From Candidatus Ishikawaella capsulata Mpkobe (GTDB lineage Bacteria; Pseudomonadota; Gammaproteobacteria; Enterobacterales; Enterobacteriaceae), in NCBI RefSeq assembly GCF_000828515.1, contig NZ_AP010872.1:629222-693221 (forward strand): DNA of 64,000 nt. The letters are read 5' to 3'. Positions 40,101-50,853 of this stretch are shown here, one piece after another. The notes under the pieces are model-generated. The model had not been told where the DNA came from, searched no databases, and was given only the letters and a program-made list of their open reading frames with translations. The position numbers and the translations under genes are program-made. The number at the start of each line of letters is the position of its first letter. Position 1 is the first letter of the stretch.

Positions 40101-41840
40101 TTGAATATTTTGAAACTTACTGAGCAAAATTTACGATTTAATACTGATAGCTATAAAAAAATTTTTTCGCAAAATTTTATAGATGATATAGACAGTTTTT
40201 CTTTAGTGCAGCCCAGATTATTCAGCACATTAACTAATTTTTGTAGACGTAAATATACATTTCCAATACTACTGATTCGTAGTCAAGAAAACATAAACTA
40301 TTTAGCTAAGATTGCTAATGTGATTAAACGTTTATATATTCAAGATGGTACACTTTATGGTGGTGAATATCATATAACTTCTAATAATATTATTTTAAAA
40401 CCACCTAAAGATCCTTCTAATCCATTTACCAGTTTAGGCAAAGTTATATATGCAGAATGGATAGAACTGGAAAAACTATTAGGATCTGTACATGCATATA
40501 AAAAATATATCAATTTAATACCCGGTATAGTTCATCAAGCAAATGGCGGCTTTCTACTTCTTTCTTTGCGTACTTTATTAAAACAACCTCTTATGTGGAA
40601 AAGATTAAAACAATGCATAATCAAAAAATTATTTGAATGGTTTATTCCTAATAATATTACTCGGATAAGCAGTTCAATCCCTGCTTTACCTATGAATTTA
40701 CGATTAGTACTATGTGGTGAATATGATTCATTAGCTTCTCTACAACAATTAGAGCCAGAAATACATAAATTAGCTATTTATACTGAATTTGAAGAACAAA
40801 TCACAATAATTACTAGAAAAGATATGTTTGCATGGTGTCACTGGACTTCTGTTATTGCAAGAGAAGCTAAAATTCCACATCCTCAAGCAGATTTTTGGCC
40901 TGTGTTAATTCATGAAAGTTCACGTTATACAGGTGCGAAAAACACTTTATCTTTATGTCCATGTTGGTTGTTACGGCAATTACAAGAAGCTATGCTCTAT
41001 GGTAATATATTGAATAAAAAATCTTTGCAAAAAGCTATTGAAATACGCTATTGGCATGAAAATTATGTTTATAAAAAGATGTATAATGAAATTATATTAA
41101 AAACTATTTCAGTTCAAACAGAAGGTAAAGTAATAGGGCAAATTAATGCATTATCTGTATTTGAATATGCTGGACATCCATTGTTATGGGGACAACCTTC
41201 ACGCATCACATGTGTAGTGTATCTAGGTGATGGTGAATGTATAGACATAGAAAGCAAAACCCAACTCGGAAATAATATTCATGCTAAAGGTGTAATGATT
41301 ATGCAATCTTATTTACATTCAAAGTTAGCATTGGAACAACATATACCTTTTTCTGCCTCTTTAGTATTCGAACAATCATACGAAGAAATAGATGGTGACA
41401 GTGCATCATTGGCTGAACTATGTGCTGTAATAAGTGCAATTAGCTCTCAACCAATTGATCAACAAATCGCGGTGACAGGATCTATTGACCAATTTGGAAA
41501 TGTTCAACCGGTGGCTGGTCTTAATGAGAAAATAGAAGGATTTTTCTATATTTGTTATAAAAGATATCTTACTCATAATCAGGGAGTAATTATTCCAGCA
41601 GACAATGTTAATCATCTTAGCTTAAATGAAGATGTTATTAAAGCAATACAAGAAAAAAAATTTCATATTTGGGCTATAAAACATGTGGATCAAGCTTTAC
41701 AAATTCTTACTGGATTACCCTGGGATAATGCACAAGGCCCATCATTAATAAAGAAAATTAAAGAAAAGATTTGTAAAAACCATAAAACTAATACAAATGA
41801 AATTCCTTGGTTATTTAGGTGGTTAAATTGGGGACAGTAA
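40101..41840 (+). CDS. lonH: Lon-like protease LonH (YcbZ)
   Basis: ATP-independent-looking Lon family protein; E. coli YcbZ is a putative protease that interacts with ribosome/translation factors. 579 residues (E. coli 586). TTG at 40101 gives the N-terminus LNILKLTEQNLRFNTDSY, which aligns end to end with YcbZ, though no good ribosome-binding site is seen. The Lon serine-lysine dyad is intact: S434 in DGDSASLAELC and K477 in GLNEKIEGFF. The upstream part holds a degenerate AAA-like region (VHQANGGFLLLSL near 146). fabA, which follows in E. coli, is missing. Confidence 0.92.
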   Translation: MNILKLTEQNLRFNTDSYKKIFSQNFIDDIDSFSLVQPRLFSTLTNFCRRKYTFPILLIRSQENINYLAKIANVIKRLYIQDGTLYGGEYHITSNNIILKPPKDPSNPFTSLGKVIYAEWIELEKLLGSVHAYKKYINLIPGIVHQANGGFLLLSLRTLLKQPLMWKRLKQCIIKKLFEWFIPNNITRISSSIPALPMNLRLVLCGEYDSLASLQQLEPEIHKLAIYTEFEEQITIITRKDMFAWCHWTSVIAREAKIPHPQADFWPVLIHESSRYTGAKNTLSLCPCWLLRQLQEAMLYGNILNKKSLQKAIEIRYWHENYVYKKMYNEIILKTISVQTEGKVIGQINALSVFEYAGHPLLWGQPSRITCVVYLGDGECIDIESKTQLGNNIHAKGVMIMQSYLHSKLALEQHIPFSASLVFEQSYEEIDGDSASLAELCAVISAISSQPIDQQIAVTGSIDQFGNVQPVAGLNEKIEGFFYICYKRYLTHNQGVIIPADNVNHLSLNEDVIKAIQEKKFHIWAIKHVDQALQILTGLPWDNAQGPSLIKKIKEKICKNHKTNTNEIPWLFRWLNWGQ

Positions 41841-41921
41841 AATTTCTTTAGATATGCAACATATGTTTTTTATTAATTCAATTAAGCGTGATTATTTATT
41901 GACATAAGCTATGTATGATAA

Positions 41922-42631
41922 ATGAAAAAAATTATTTATGGATAGTGGTAATAGTAATATGAAATAGACTATTATTGATGGTAGGTTGAAAGATAAAATT
42001 CATTCCACTAACATATAGTTATATTATGATATAAAATCAAAGAGTAACAATTAACTAATCAATATGGTATTCTTTATACAGAAAACCTATCAATTTTTAC
42101 GAACAAAAATTTTTCTGTTGTGCAGTTAAACTATCTAACATTTGAGATTTATTAAAAAGTTTGGAGAAAAATATAATAAAAGATCTTATAGTAGTTTATA
42201 TCACAACATGTATTATAAAATAATTAATAAAAGAACTATAAAAAGATCACAAAATCATTCGTATGATGTTAAATTTACCCACATTAGTAAATGAAGCTAT
42301 GGATCTGTCACTCCTAATCTTAAGGTTGAAAAAATACATTGATCAAGTCCTTCATTTTTATAAAACTTTTGAAAAATTACTTATGTAAAAAATGAATATT
42401 TAATCAAGTAGTAGACATAAGTTAGTTCTACACTAACTTATGTATTTAGGTCTATATAAGCTATAGCAGATCCTCCAAAAGGGTATCATCAGCATAGACC
42501 AGACTTATTTTGCTGCACAAACATTCAAAGGTGCAGCATATATGTTATTATTAGATTCCGATAAACATCCTGCTATACTCATCAAACATATAGCTTGCTC
42601 TCCTAGCTCTCCTAATAGTACTAAAATTTAA
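41922..42631 (+). pseudogene. proC: Decayed pyrroline-5-carboxylate reductase (proC)
   Basis: Remnant of the last proline-synthesis enzyme, found by reading three forward frames. In order: ATG at 41922 with KKIIYG, then SGNSNMK and TIIDGRLKDKI near 41970, QYGILYTENLSIF near 42060, CAVKLSNI near 42120, KIIRMMLNLPTLVNEAM at 42251-42302 (compare KVIRAMPNTPALVNAGM), and AAQTFKGAAYMLLLDSDKHPAI with KHIACSPSSPNSTKI to a stop at 42629. All pieces are collinear with ProC, so this is one gene broken by frameshifts and stops. Proline must come from a partner or host. Confidence 0.88.
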
Positions 42632-42880
42632 GTAGTAAAATTTTTAGATATGTAGTGATGAACGCTGTACAATAATGTATAAAAATCTTAAATTATGGCT
42701 AATAACAAAAAATAAATTTAATTTAAATTAAAATTTATTGAGATATGCAATAAGTTAGGTAACTTTTTTATCATTAATAATCAGATCAAATATAAGTAAA
42801 ATAAGTAACTAAATTATTTAAGCACTAAATAAGCTTTTATAACCGAATAAGAAACTTATAAATTATCAACTGTGAATATT
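42632..42880. other. Short non-coding gap, proC remnant to metF
   Basis: AT-rich spacer with no gene, repeat or clear terminator seen. Confidence 0.4.
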
Positions 42881-43759
<879 letters not shown>

Positions 43760-43889
43760 TTAGTTACCTTAGTGGTTAAATATATAGTATTTCTGGAACA
43801 GAAAAACATTCAATAAATGTATCAAGAAGTAGTTTAACTAATTATAATATTATTACATAATTTGTTTTTAATACACATATAAAACTATG

Positions 43890-45050
43890 TCAGTTTTTAG
43901 TTATTGACTTAAATGCATTATCTAAATCTGTAATTAAATCCTGAGGATTTTCAATACCAACCGAAATCCGGAGTAATGTTTCTGAAATACCAGCTTTAGC
44001 ACGTGATTGCGCTGATATTCCTGCATGTGTCATTGTGGCAGCGTGAGATATTAAACTTTCTACACCTCCTAATGATTCAGCAAGTGTAAACAGTCTAAGT
44101 GATTTTAAAAATTTTCTTAAATCATACTCATCAACATCTAACTCGAAACTCAGCATAGCTCCAAATCCATGTTGCTGACATACGGCGAATTTATAACCAG
44201 GATTACTTGGTAATGACGGATGATATAATTTTTTAACTAATGGTTGTTTTTTTAAAAATTCTATAATCAATAAAGTATTATTTTGAGCAGACAGCATGCG
44301 CAACGTTAATGTACGTAACCCGCGAAGTAATAAATAGCTATCAAAAGCGCCACTTGTAACACCTATATTATTTGCCCACCAAGCCAAGTCATTTACTATT
44401 GATGAATCTTTAGATATTACTACACCACCTAAAGTATCAGAATGACCATTAAGATATTTAGTACAAGAATGAATTACTAAATCAGCACCTAAAGTTAATG
44501 GATTCTGCAATACTGGACTAAGAAAAGTATTATCCACAACACTGAGAGTGCCATTTTCACGTGCAATTTTGCATAGGTATGGTATATCTACTACCCGTAA
44601 TAAAGGATTACTAGGACTTTCAATTAATAGTAGCTGAGGTTTTTCTAAAAAAACTTTTTCTAAACCCACTTTATTGTTTTGATCAATAAATTTTACACGG
44701 TAAACTCCACGTTGACTTAAACTATCAAACAAACGATATGTTCCACCATAACAATCATATGGGGCAATAATTAAATCTTTAGGTTTAAGAAATGCTGTAG
44801 TTATTAAATGAATAGCAGACATTCCTGTATTAGTTAATACAGCTCCTATTCCACCTTCTAACTCTGCTAAAGTTCGTTGAACTATATCACGAGTTGGATT
44901 ACCACGACGTGAATAATCATAAATACGTGGTGTATTAAAATCTATAAAATTATAAGTAGTTGAGAGATAAATAGGAGGAACAACACAGCCATGTTGCTCA
45001 TCATTATTCAAACCACTATGAACTGCAGTTGTTTCCTGTTTGTAGGTCAT
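43890..45050 (-). CDS. metB: Cystathionine gamma-synthase
   Basis: PLP enzyme joining O-succinylhomoserine and cysteine to cystathionine. An ATG nine codons further upstream (45077) is possible, but ATG at 45050 gives MTYKQETTAVHSGLNNDEQ and 386 residues, exactly E. coli MetB. The PLP lysine is in HSCTKYLNGHSD, with RRGNPTRD and LAESLGGVESLISHAATMTH also intact. Upstream lies rpmE; metJ, which separates them in E. coli, is missing, and no MetJ operator is seen before the gene. Confidence 0.96.
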   Translation of the reverse strand: MTYKQETTAVHSGLNNDEQHGCVVPPIYLSTTYNFIDFNTPRIYDYSRRGNPTRDIVQRTLAELEGGIGAVLTNTGMSAIHLITTAFLKPKDLIIAPYDCYGGTYRLFDSLSQRGVYRVKFIDQNNKVGLEKVFLEKPQLLLIESPSNPLLRVVDIPYLCKIARENGTLSVVDNTFLSPVLQNPLTLGADLVIHSCTKYLNGHSDTLGGVVISKDSSIVNDLAWWANNIGVTSGAFDSYLLLRGLRTLTLRMLSAQNNTLLIIEFLKKQPLVKKLYHPSLPSNPGYKFAVCQQHGFGAMLSFELDVDEYDLRKFLKSLRLFTLAESLGGVESLISHAATMTHAGISAQSRAKAGISETLLRISVGIENPQDLITDLDNAFKSITKN

Positions 45051-45163
45051 AACATTTAATGTTCCTGAGCGGCACAATAAAATAAATAGGATAACCTTAT
45101 TTATTTAAATATCTAGTATATTTAAAGAGTAAATATTCTATATAGTTGTCTATTGAAAGAAAT

Positions 45164-45385
45164 TTATTTTTCTTTAGAACCTTGTATTTTAAAACGTTTG
45201 TTAAATAATTCTACACGACCTCCAGTATCAACGATGCGTTGTTTCCGAGTATAAAATGGGTGACATTTACCACAGACGTCTAAAATTATTTTGTGCTTTA
45301 GAGTAGAACGTGTATTAATTATGTTACCACAGGAACATGCTATAGTAACATTTTGATATGTAGGATGAATATTTGTTTTTTTCAA
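45164..45385 (-). CDS. rpmE: 50S ribosomal protein L31 (zinc-binding form)
   Basis: Ribosomal protein bridging the two subunits. 73 residues (E. coli 70). Zinc-type cysteines are in TIACSCGN and [11 protein letters not shown], so this is the C+ form. Divergent from priA, as in E. coli. Confidence 0.96.
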   Translation of the reverse strand: MKKTNIHPTYQNVTIACSCGNIINTRSTLKHKIILDVCGKCHPFYTRKQRIVDTGGRVELFNKRFKIQGSKEK

Positions 45386-45527
45386 AATTATACCTCTTAT
45401 AAAAACTCGATATTTTGACTTATTCCTAATTTATTTTAAGCATATTATATGCTTTACTATAGTAGCGCAAGCTAATAATTTTCTTAAGAAAAGTCAGTAT
45501 ATTATTTTTTTTAGAATTAAAAATACA

Positions 45528-47708
45528 ATGAATTTTATTCAGGTAGCTTTATTTGTTCATCTACCATCGCTTTTTGATTATATTTTACCTCCTCATATGT
45601 ATACAGTACAAGGAGCAAGAGTTAAAGTACCATTTCGTAATAAAAAACTTATTGGTATTGTAGCTAATATAAGTAAAGATAGTAAATTACCTTATACTAA
45701 ATTAAAACATGTTACCGAAGTAATAGATAATGAATCATTGTTTTCACCCACATTGTGGCACTGTTTACAATGGGCAGCTACATATTATCATATTTCACTA
45801 AGTAAGGTTTTGATTAATGCCTTACCAAAATTTTTACGTCAAGGCAAATTGATAGATGAAGAATATATATGTAAATGGAAAATTACAGTTAAAGGTCAAG
45901 AAATAGATATAAATTATTTATACAAAACACCCAAACAACAACATATATTAAATATTCTACGTCAAAAATCTTTAACTAATCATGAAATATTTAAGTTTAA
46001 TTTAAATAAAAATATATTAAATATTCTGTGTGACAAAGGACTTTGTATAGTAGAAAAATGTCTTTTGCAAACCAAAGATTGGCGAAATAGTGTATCATTA
46101 AAAAACACAAAGGTAGTATTAAACAGTGAACAAAAAAGTGTATTTGAAGCGGTAATGGATAAAAGAAAAGATTTTCATGTTTGGCTGTTAGTAACTATGA
46201 TGAGTATTGATAAAACACCAGTTTATTTCTCCATTATAGAACAAATGCTATTGAATGGTAAACAAATTTTGTTTTTAGTCCCTACTATAGAAATAGCGCA
46301 AGTAATTACTTTTAAATTACGTAAAATATTTAAAGTACCTATTGATTTATTGCATTCTGAGTTGAAAGATAAAGAACGTATGACTATTTGGTTACGCGCT
46401 AAACGTGGTGAAACAGCTATAATTATTGGAACCCGTTTAGCAGTTTTTACTCCTTTAGCTTATCCAGGAATAATTCTTCTTGAAGAAGAGCATGATATTT
46501 CTTATAAGCAACCATATGGATGGCACTATCATGCTCGTAATTTAGCAATACTTAGAGCAAAAAAAGAAAATATTCCTATTATATTAGCCTCAGCAACACC
46601 TACGATAGAAACATTATATAATGTCAAACAAGGAAAATATAATCAGCTTATTTTAGGCAAAAATTTAATTCAATCAAAAGTATCTATAGATGATAACTAT
46701 CATCTAAAACATATAGCACAATATGGTGGATTATCTCCGGTATTAATTCATAAACTCCATGAACATATTAAAAATAATAATCAGGTTCTATTATTACTTA
46801 ATAATAAAAGTTATCGTCCTGAAATTATTTGTGATGATTGTGGATGGATAGCAGAATGTCCCTTATGCAGTAGTTATTATACTTTATATCGTAAATTACA
46901 CAAATTACGTTGTCATAATTGTAATACGCAAAGTTTAATACCTATTAAATGTTTGAATTGTTGTTCAATTAATCTTTTAACTGTTGGTATGCGTACAGAA
47001 AAACTGGAAGAAAATCTTTACCAACTTTTCCCTAATATTCCTGTTTTGCGCATTGATAGAGATACAATTGAGCAAAGAGAAAAATTACAAAAATATAGGC
47101 ACAATATTATGAAAAAACCCTGTATTATATTAAGTACTTACCGATTAGAAAAAATAAAATATTTTACTAATGTAACATTATTGATATTATTAGATATAGA
47201 TAATATTTTATTTTTTAATGATTTTCGAGCTTCTGAACGTTTTGCTCAATTCTATATACAAATGAATCAATACTTACATTTTTATCCAATGAAAAGAGAA
47301 ATTATATTGCAAAGCTCTAATCCAGAAAATTTTTTTTTAAAAAATTTAATAAAAAAGGGTTATTTTGCTTTTGCGGAAAGTTTATTAATAAACCGTAGGT
47401 TATTTTCTTTACCTCCTTGGACTCATCATGTACTCTTAAAAGCAAGAAATCCTGATAGTAAAAAAGCAGAATATTTTTTATATCAGTTACGTAATTTATT
47501 AGAAAATATTTCATATAATGATAAATATTTTTTCATTATGGGTCCTGTGCTAGGCAATGGAATTTGGCATTGGCAACTTTTACTTCAACATCCTTACCGT
47601 AATATTTTACATGCAATAATAGCTCAGCTGATATTATTAATAGAAAAAAATCCTCTTACTACATATAAGGTGAAATGGATAATAGATATAGATCCTATTG
47701 CAAATTAA
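45528..47708 (+). CDS. priA: Primosomal protein PriA with destroyed helicase motifs
   Basis: In E. coli PriA recognises stalled forks, loads DnaB through PriB/DnaT and unwinds with its helicase core. This 726-residue protein aligns over its whole length (E. coli 732). The N-terminal DNA-binding domain and eight zinc cysteines (435, 438, 444, 447, 462, 465, 475, 478) are intact. The ATPase is not: Walker A GVTGSGKT reads TMMSIDKT (223-230); motif Ia PEIGLTPQ reads PTIEIAQV; DEEH reads EEEH (319-322); GTQMLAKGHHF reads STYRLEKIKYF (536-546); and the arginine-finger motif VAGRAGR is replaced around 578-588. Probably a structural, ATPase-dead primosome factor, or a gene in early decay. Confidence 0.93.
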   Translation: MNFIQVALFVHLPSLFDYILPPHMYTVQGARVKVPFRNKKLIGIVANISKDSKLPYTKLKHVTEVIDNESLFSPTLWHCLQWAATYYHISLSKVLINALPKFLRQGKLIDEEYICKWKITVKGQEIDINYLYKTPKQQHILNILRQKSLTNHEIFKFNLNKNILNILCDKGLCIVEKCLLQTKDWRNSVSLKNTKVVLNSEQKSVFEAVMDKRKDFHVWLLVTMMSIDKTPVYFSIIEQMLLNGKQILFLVPTIEIAQVITFKLRKIFKVPIDLLHSELKDKERMTIWLRAKRGETAIIIGTRLAVFTPLAYPGIILLEEEHDISYKQPYGWHYHARNLAILRAKKENIPIILASATPTIETLYNVKQGKYNQLILGKNLIQSKVSIDDNYHLKHIAQYGGLSPVLIHKLHEHIKNNNQVLLLLNNKSYRPEIICDDCGWIAECPLCSSYYTLYRKLHKLRCHNCNTQSLIPIKCLNCCSINLLTVGMRTEKLEENLYQLFPNIPVLRIDRDTIEQREKLQKYRHNIMKKPCIILSTYRLEKIKYFTNVTLLILLDIDNILFFNDFRASERFAQFYIQMNQYLHFYPMKREIILQSSNPENFFLKNLIKKGYFAFAESLLINRRLFSLPPWTHHVLLKARNPDSKKAEYFLYQLRNLLENISYNDKYFFIMGPVLGNGIWHWQLLLQHPYRNILHAIIAQLILLIEKNPLTTYKVKWIIDIDPIAN

Positions 47709-48235
47709 ACTATATTATCATAAATAAAGCAAATATATGTGCTCTTAAATTGAAATAATCAATTTTATGAAAATTAATTTTTTATGTTTACAACAAAGTA
47801 CTTTATGCTGTAAAGCATATTGTTTACAATATATACTTGTTGTTAATATATTGCTTAATTAGCAATTTGCTATAAAATTAATTATATATTGCAAATAAAT
47901 TAGATAAAAATATACCTCAATATATAGGTATCAAAAGTACTTGGTAAAAAGTATTGTGAATAATAAATTTACTAAAAGACTATCTTGGTATATATGCTAT
48001 ATAAAATATTTAAAAATAAAATAAATATTCTATATACAATAGTAGTTGTTCAATATTAAATAATATTTATAAAAAGCAGGCAATTAATATAAGTAAATAT
48101 CTTATATTATACAAATATAAATTATTATTTATAATGTAGATTATTTGAAACATAAAAAATATATGAATTAACTATTGATTTACACACATATAATCTTTAT
48201 TATGAAATATTATTTGCATAATTGTTAAAAGTCCA
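47709..48235. other. Eroded gap, priA to ftsN
   Basis: Position of cytR in E. coli. No remnant recognised. Very AT-rich with no strong hairpin. Confidence 0.5.
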
Positions 48236-48748
48236 ATGATCAACAAAGATTATATAAACTCTCAACAAATAAAAAAGGTGTATAGAAGAAATAAGTCTAC
48301 TAACGATATTAATGTCGTTTTATATTGTGTAATAACAATATTCTTTATTGTTTCTATTAAATATTGCTTTTATATATATAATAAAGAAAATGGCATTCTT
48401 CTGGTAGATCCGATAGTTAAATCTATTAGCGATAATTTACCTGCTAAACCTAAGGAGAAATGGAAATATGTTCAAGGATTACAAGAGAATATAGTTAACA
48501 TTAAAATTCCTAAAATTATTTATTGTGATAATGCTATGCATAATAAATCACGTAATCAAATATCTCTAACAAAACAACAGCTGCAATTTCTAAAAGAAAT
48601 ACAAATAGATGAGAGTCAAAAGCCGGTGATTTTAAATAAAGTATTATGGAATGGTCAAAAAATCAAACCAAAATTTTCTAAATATGCTAAAGTAATAAAG
48701 GAAAATATGCCTAAAAGTACTTTAAAAATTAATATAAATAGTAGCTAA
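48236..48748 (+). CDS. ftsN: Cell division protein FtsN, truncated (no SPOR domain)
   Basis: In E. coli FtsN triggers septal constriction via its short cytoplasmic tail and periplasmic E domain. The 170 residues (E. coli 319) keep the basic cytoplasmic tail (YRRNKSTND), one membrane segment (about 26-47), the E-domain helix NLPAKPKEKWKYVQGLQENI (about 67-86) and a following LTKQQLQFLKEIQIDESQKPVILNKVLWN stretch, split here by function. The Q-rich linker and C-terminal SPOR domain that binds septal glycan are missing. Position before hslVU equals E. coli. It is still open and likely functional, because the E domain is the essential part. Confidence 0.85.
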   Translation: MINKDYINSQQIKKVYRRNKSTNDINVVLYCVITIFFIVSIKYCFYIYNKENGILLVDPIVKSISDNLPAKPKEKWKYVQGLQENIVNIKIPKIIYCDNAMHNKSRNQISLTKQQLQFLKEIQIDESQKPVILNKVLWNGQKIKPKFSKYAKVIKENMPKSTLKININSS

Positions 48749-48900
48749 ATTGTTTTAACAATATTAGCATAATATGCATTATGATCAGCTATAAGTAATT
48801 ATTGCATTAATTAGTAGTCATGCTCATATAAAATTGTATGATAGTTATCAAATATAATTCATGACTGAATTTATTTTTAAATGCAACAAGGGGTTTTTAG

Positions 48901-49425
48901 GTGACAACAATATTAAGTGTACGACGTAACACAGAGGTAGTTATTGGTGGTGATGGCCAAGCTACTATGGGTCATACTATAATTAAAGGCAATGTAAAAA
49001 AAGTGCGTCGTCTTTATGAAGATAAAGTGATAGCAGGATTTGCTGGTGGTACGGCAGATGCATTTACATTATTCAATCTATTTGAACGTAAGTTAGAGAT
49101 GTATCAAGGTCATTTAGTTAAAGCAGCTGTAGAACTAGCAAAAGATTGGCGCACCGACCGTATACTACGTCGTTTAGAAGCTATGCTTGCAGTGGCTAAT
49201 GAATGCGCTTCATTAATTATCAGTGGTAATGGAGATGTAATGCAACCAGAAAATGACTTAATAGCAATAGGTTCAGGAGGTCCTTTTGCTCAAGCTGCTG
49301 CACGTGGATTATTAGAAAATACTAAGCTAAACGCACGTGAAATAGTGCAAAAATCTTTAGATATCACAAGTGATATCTGCATTTACACCAATCATAACAT
49401 TAATATCGAAGCATTATCTTACTAA
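48901..49425 (+). CDS. hslV: ATP-dependent protease subunit HslV
   Basis: Proteolytic subunit of the HslVU protease, a double hexamer. 174 residues (E. coli 176). It starts with GTG after AAGGGG; processing would expose Thr in (M)TTILSVRR as the nucleophile. [27 protein letters not shown] and [20 protein letters not shown] are typical. Seventeen bases separate it from hslU. Confidence 0.97.
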   Translation: MTTILSVRRNTEVVIGGDGQATMGHTIIKGNVKKVRRLYEDKVIAGFAGGTADAFTLFNLFERKLEMYQGHLVKAAVELAKDWRTDRILRRLEAMLAVANECASLIISGNGDVMQPENDLIAIGSGGPFAQAAARGLLENTKLNAREIVQKSLDITSDICIYTNHNINIEALSY

Positions 49426-49442
49426 GGCATAAGGATTCAATC

Positions 49443-50777
49443 ATGTCTGAAATGACCCCTCGTGAAATTGTCAGTGAACTTAATCGCTTTATTATTGGGC
49501 AAGATCAAGCTAAACGTGCAGTAGCTATTGCCTTGCGCAATCGTTGGCGACGTATGCAACTTAATTGTGAATTGCGTCATGAAATTACTCCAAAAAACAT
49601 TTTGATGATCGGTCCTACAGGAGTAGGTAAAACTGAAATAGCACGCAGATTAGCCAAATTAGCTAATGCACCTTTTATTAAGGTAGAAGCTACAAAATTT
49701 ACTGAAGTGGGTTATGTAGGAAAAGAAGTGGACTCCATTATTCGCGATCTTACAGATACTGCTGTAAAAATGGTTCGTATACAATCAATTGAAAAAAACA
49801 AGACACGTGCTGCAGAGATGGCTGAGGAACGTATCCTTGATATACTTGTCCCCACAGCAAAAAAGAATTGGGGAAAATCAGAAACACCTCCTAATGAACC
49901 TGTAGCCACTAAACAAACGTTTAGAAAAAGACTACGAGAAGGTCAATTAGATGAAAAAGAAATAGAAGTTAATTTTTCGACAATGCCTACAAGCATAGAA
50001 ATTATGGCACCACCAGGAATGGAAGAAATGATTAATCAATTACAATCTATGTTCCAAAATATAGGAATGCAAAAACAAAAAACACGTAAGCTTAAAATTA
50101 AAGATGCAATGAGATTATTAGTGGAAGAAGAAGCTGCAAAATTAATAAATTTAGAAGAAATAAAATATGCAGCTATTGATGCTGTTGAACAAAATGGTAT
50201 AGTATTTATTGATGAAATAGATAAAATCTGTAGAGGAAATCAGATGACAGGAGCAGATGTTTCGCGTGAGGGAGTACAAAGAGATTTACTTCCTTTAGTG
50301 GAAGGTTGTACAGTATCAACTAAACATGGTATGGTAAAAACCGATCACATCCTTTTCATTACATCAGGTGCTTTTCAAGTATCAAGTCCATCTGATCTTG
50401 CACCGGAACTACAAGGCAGATTACCTATTAGAGTTGAACTACAAGCACTAACCGTAAACGATTTTGAACGTATTTTGACTGAACCTAAAGCATCTATCAC
50501 TGTACAATATAAAGAATTAATGGCTACAGAAGGAGTAATCATTGAATTTACTACAGGAGGTATTCGTAAAATAGCTGAAGCTGCTTGGCAAGTGAACGAA
50601 AAAACAGAAAATATAGGAGCACGTCGTTTACATACAGTGCTCGAACATCTAATGGAAGAAGTATCTTATAATGCAAGTGATTTAAAAGGAAAGCATATCA
50701 TCATCAATGAAGAATATGTTAGTAAGCATTTGGATGAATTAGTAGCTGATGAAGATCTTAGTCGTTTTATTTTATAA
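49443..50777 (+). CDS. hslU: ATP-dependent protease ATPase subunit HslU
   Basis: AAA+ unfoldase feeding HslV. 444 residues (E. coli 443). Walker A is [15 protein letters not shown] (about 57-71), the pore loop is GYVGKEVD, Walker B is [12 protein letters not shown] (about 250), and the C-terminal LSRFIL tail that activates HslV is present. The I domain lies between about 110 and 240. menA and rraA, which follow in E. coli, are gone. Confidence 0.97.
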   Translation: MSEMTPREIVSELNRFIIGQDQAKRAVAIALRNRWRRMQLNCELRHEITPKNILMIGPTGVGKTEIARRLAKLANAPFIKVEATKFTEVGYVGKEVDSIIRDLTDTAVKMVRIQSIEKNKTRAAEMAEERILDILVPTAKKNWGKSETPPNEPVATKQTFRKRLREGQLDEKEIEVNFSTMPTSIEIMAPPGMEEMINQLQSMFQNIGMQKQKTRKLKIKDAMRLLVEEEAAKLINLEEIKYAAIDAVEQNGIVFIDEIDKICRGNQMTGADVSREGVQRDLLPLVEGCTVSTKHGMVKTDHILFITSGAFQVSSPSDLAPELQGRLPIRVELQALTVNDFERILTEPKASITVQYKELMATEGVIIEFTTGGIRKIAEAAWQVNEKTENIGARRLHTVLEHLMEEVSYNASDLKGKHIIINEEYVSKHLDELVADEDLSRFIL

Positions 50778-50818
50778 AAAATTACTAAGTAATGTAAAAA
50801 TTAACCATTTTGGTGCTA

Positions 50819-50836
50819 CCGGACCTATCGGTCCGG
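50819..50836. terminator. GC-rich hairpin between hslU and maeA
   Basis: Seven-bp stem CCGGACC/GGTCCGG with a four-base loop, midway between two convergent genes. It is one of the most GC-rich spots in the window, consistent with a shared bidirectional terminator, although no T-tract is present. Confidence 0.6.
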
Positions 50837-50853
50837 ATAAATATCTTACTCGA

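Noticed and set aside
45274-45281. Perfect met-box octamer AGACGTCT near metB
   Set aside because: It lies inside rpmE codons for Asp-Val-Cys, a conserved zinc-site segment, occurs once rather than in tandem, and metJ is missing locally.
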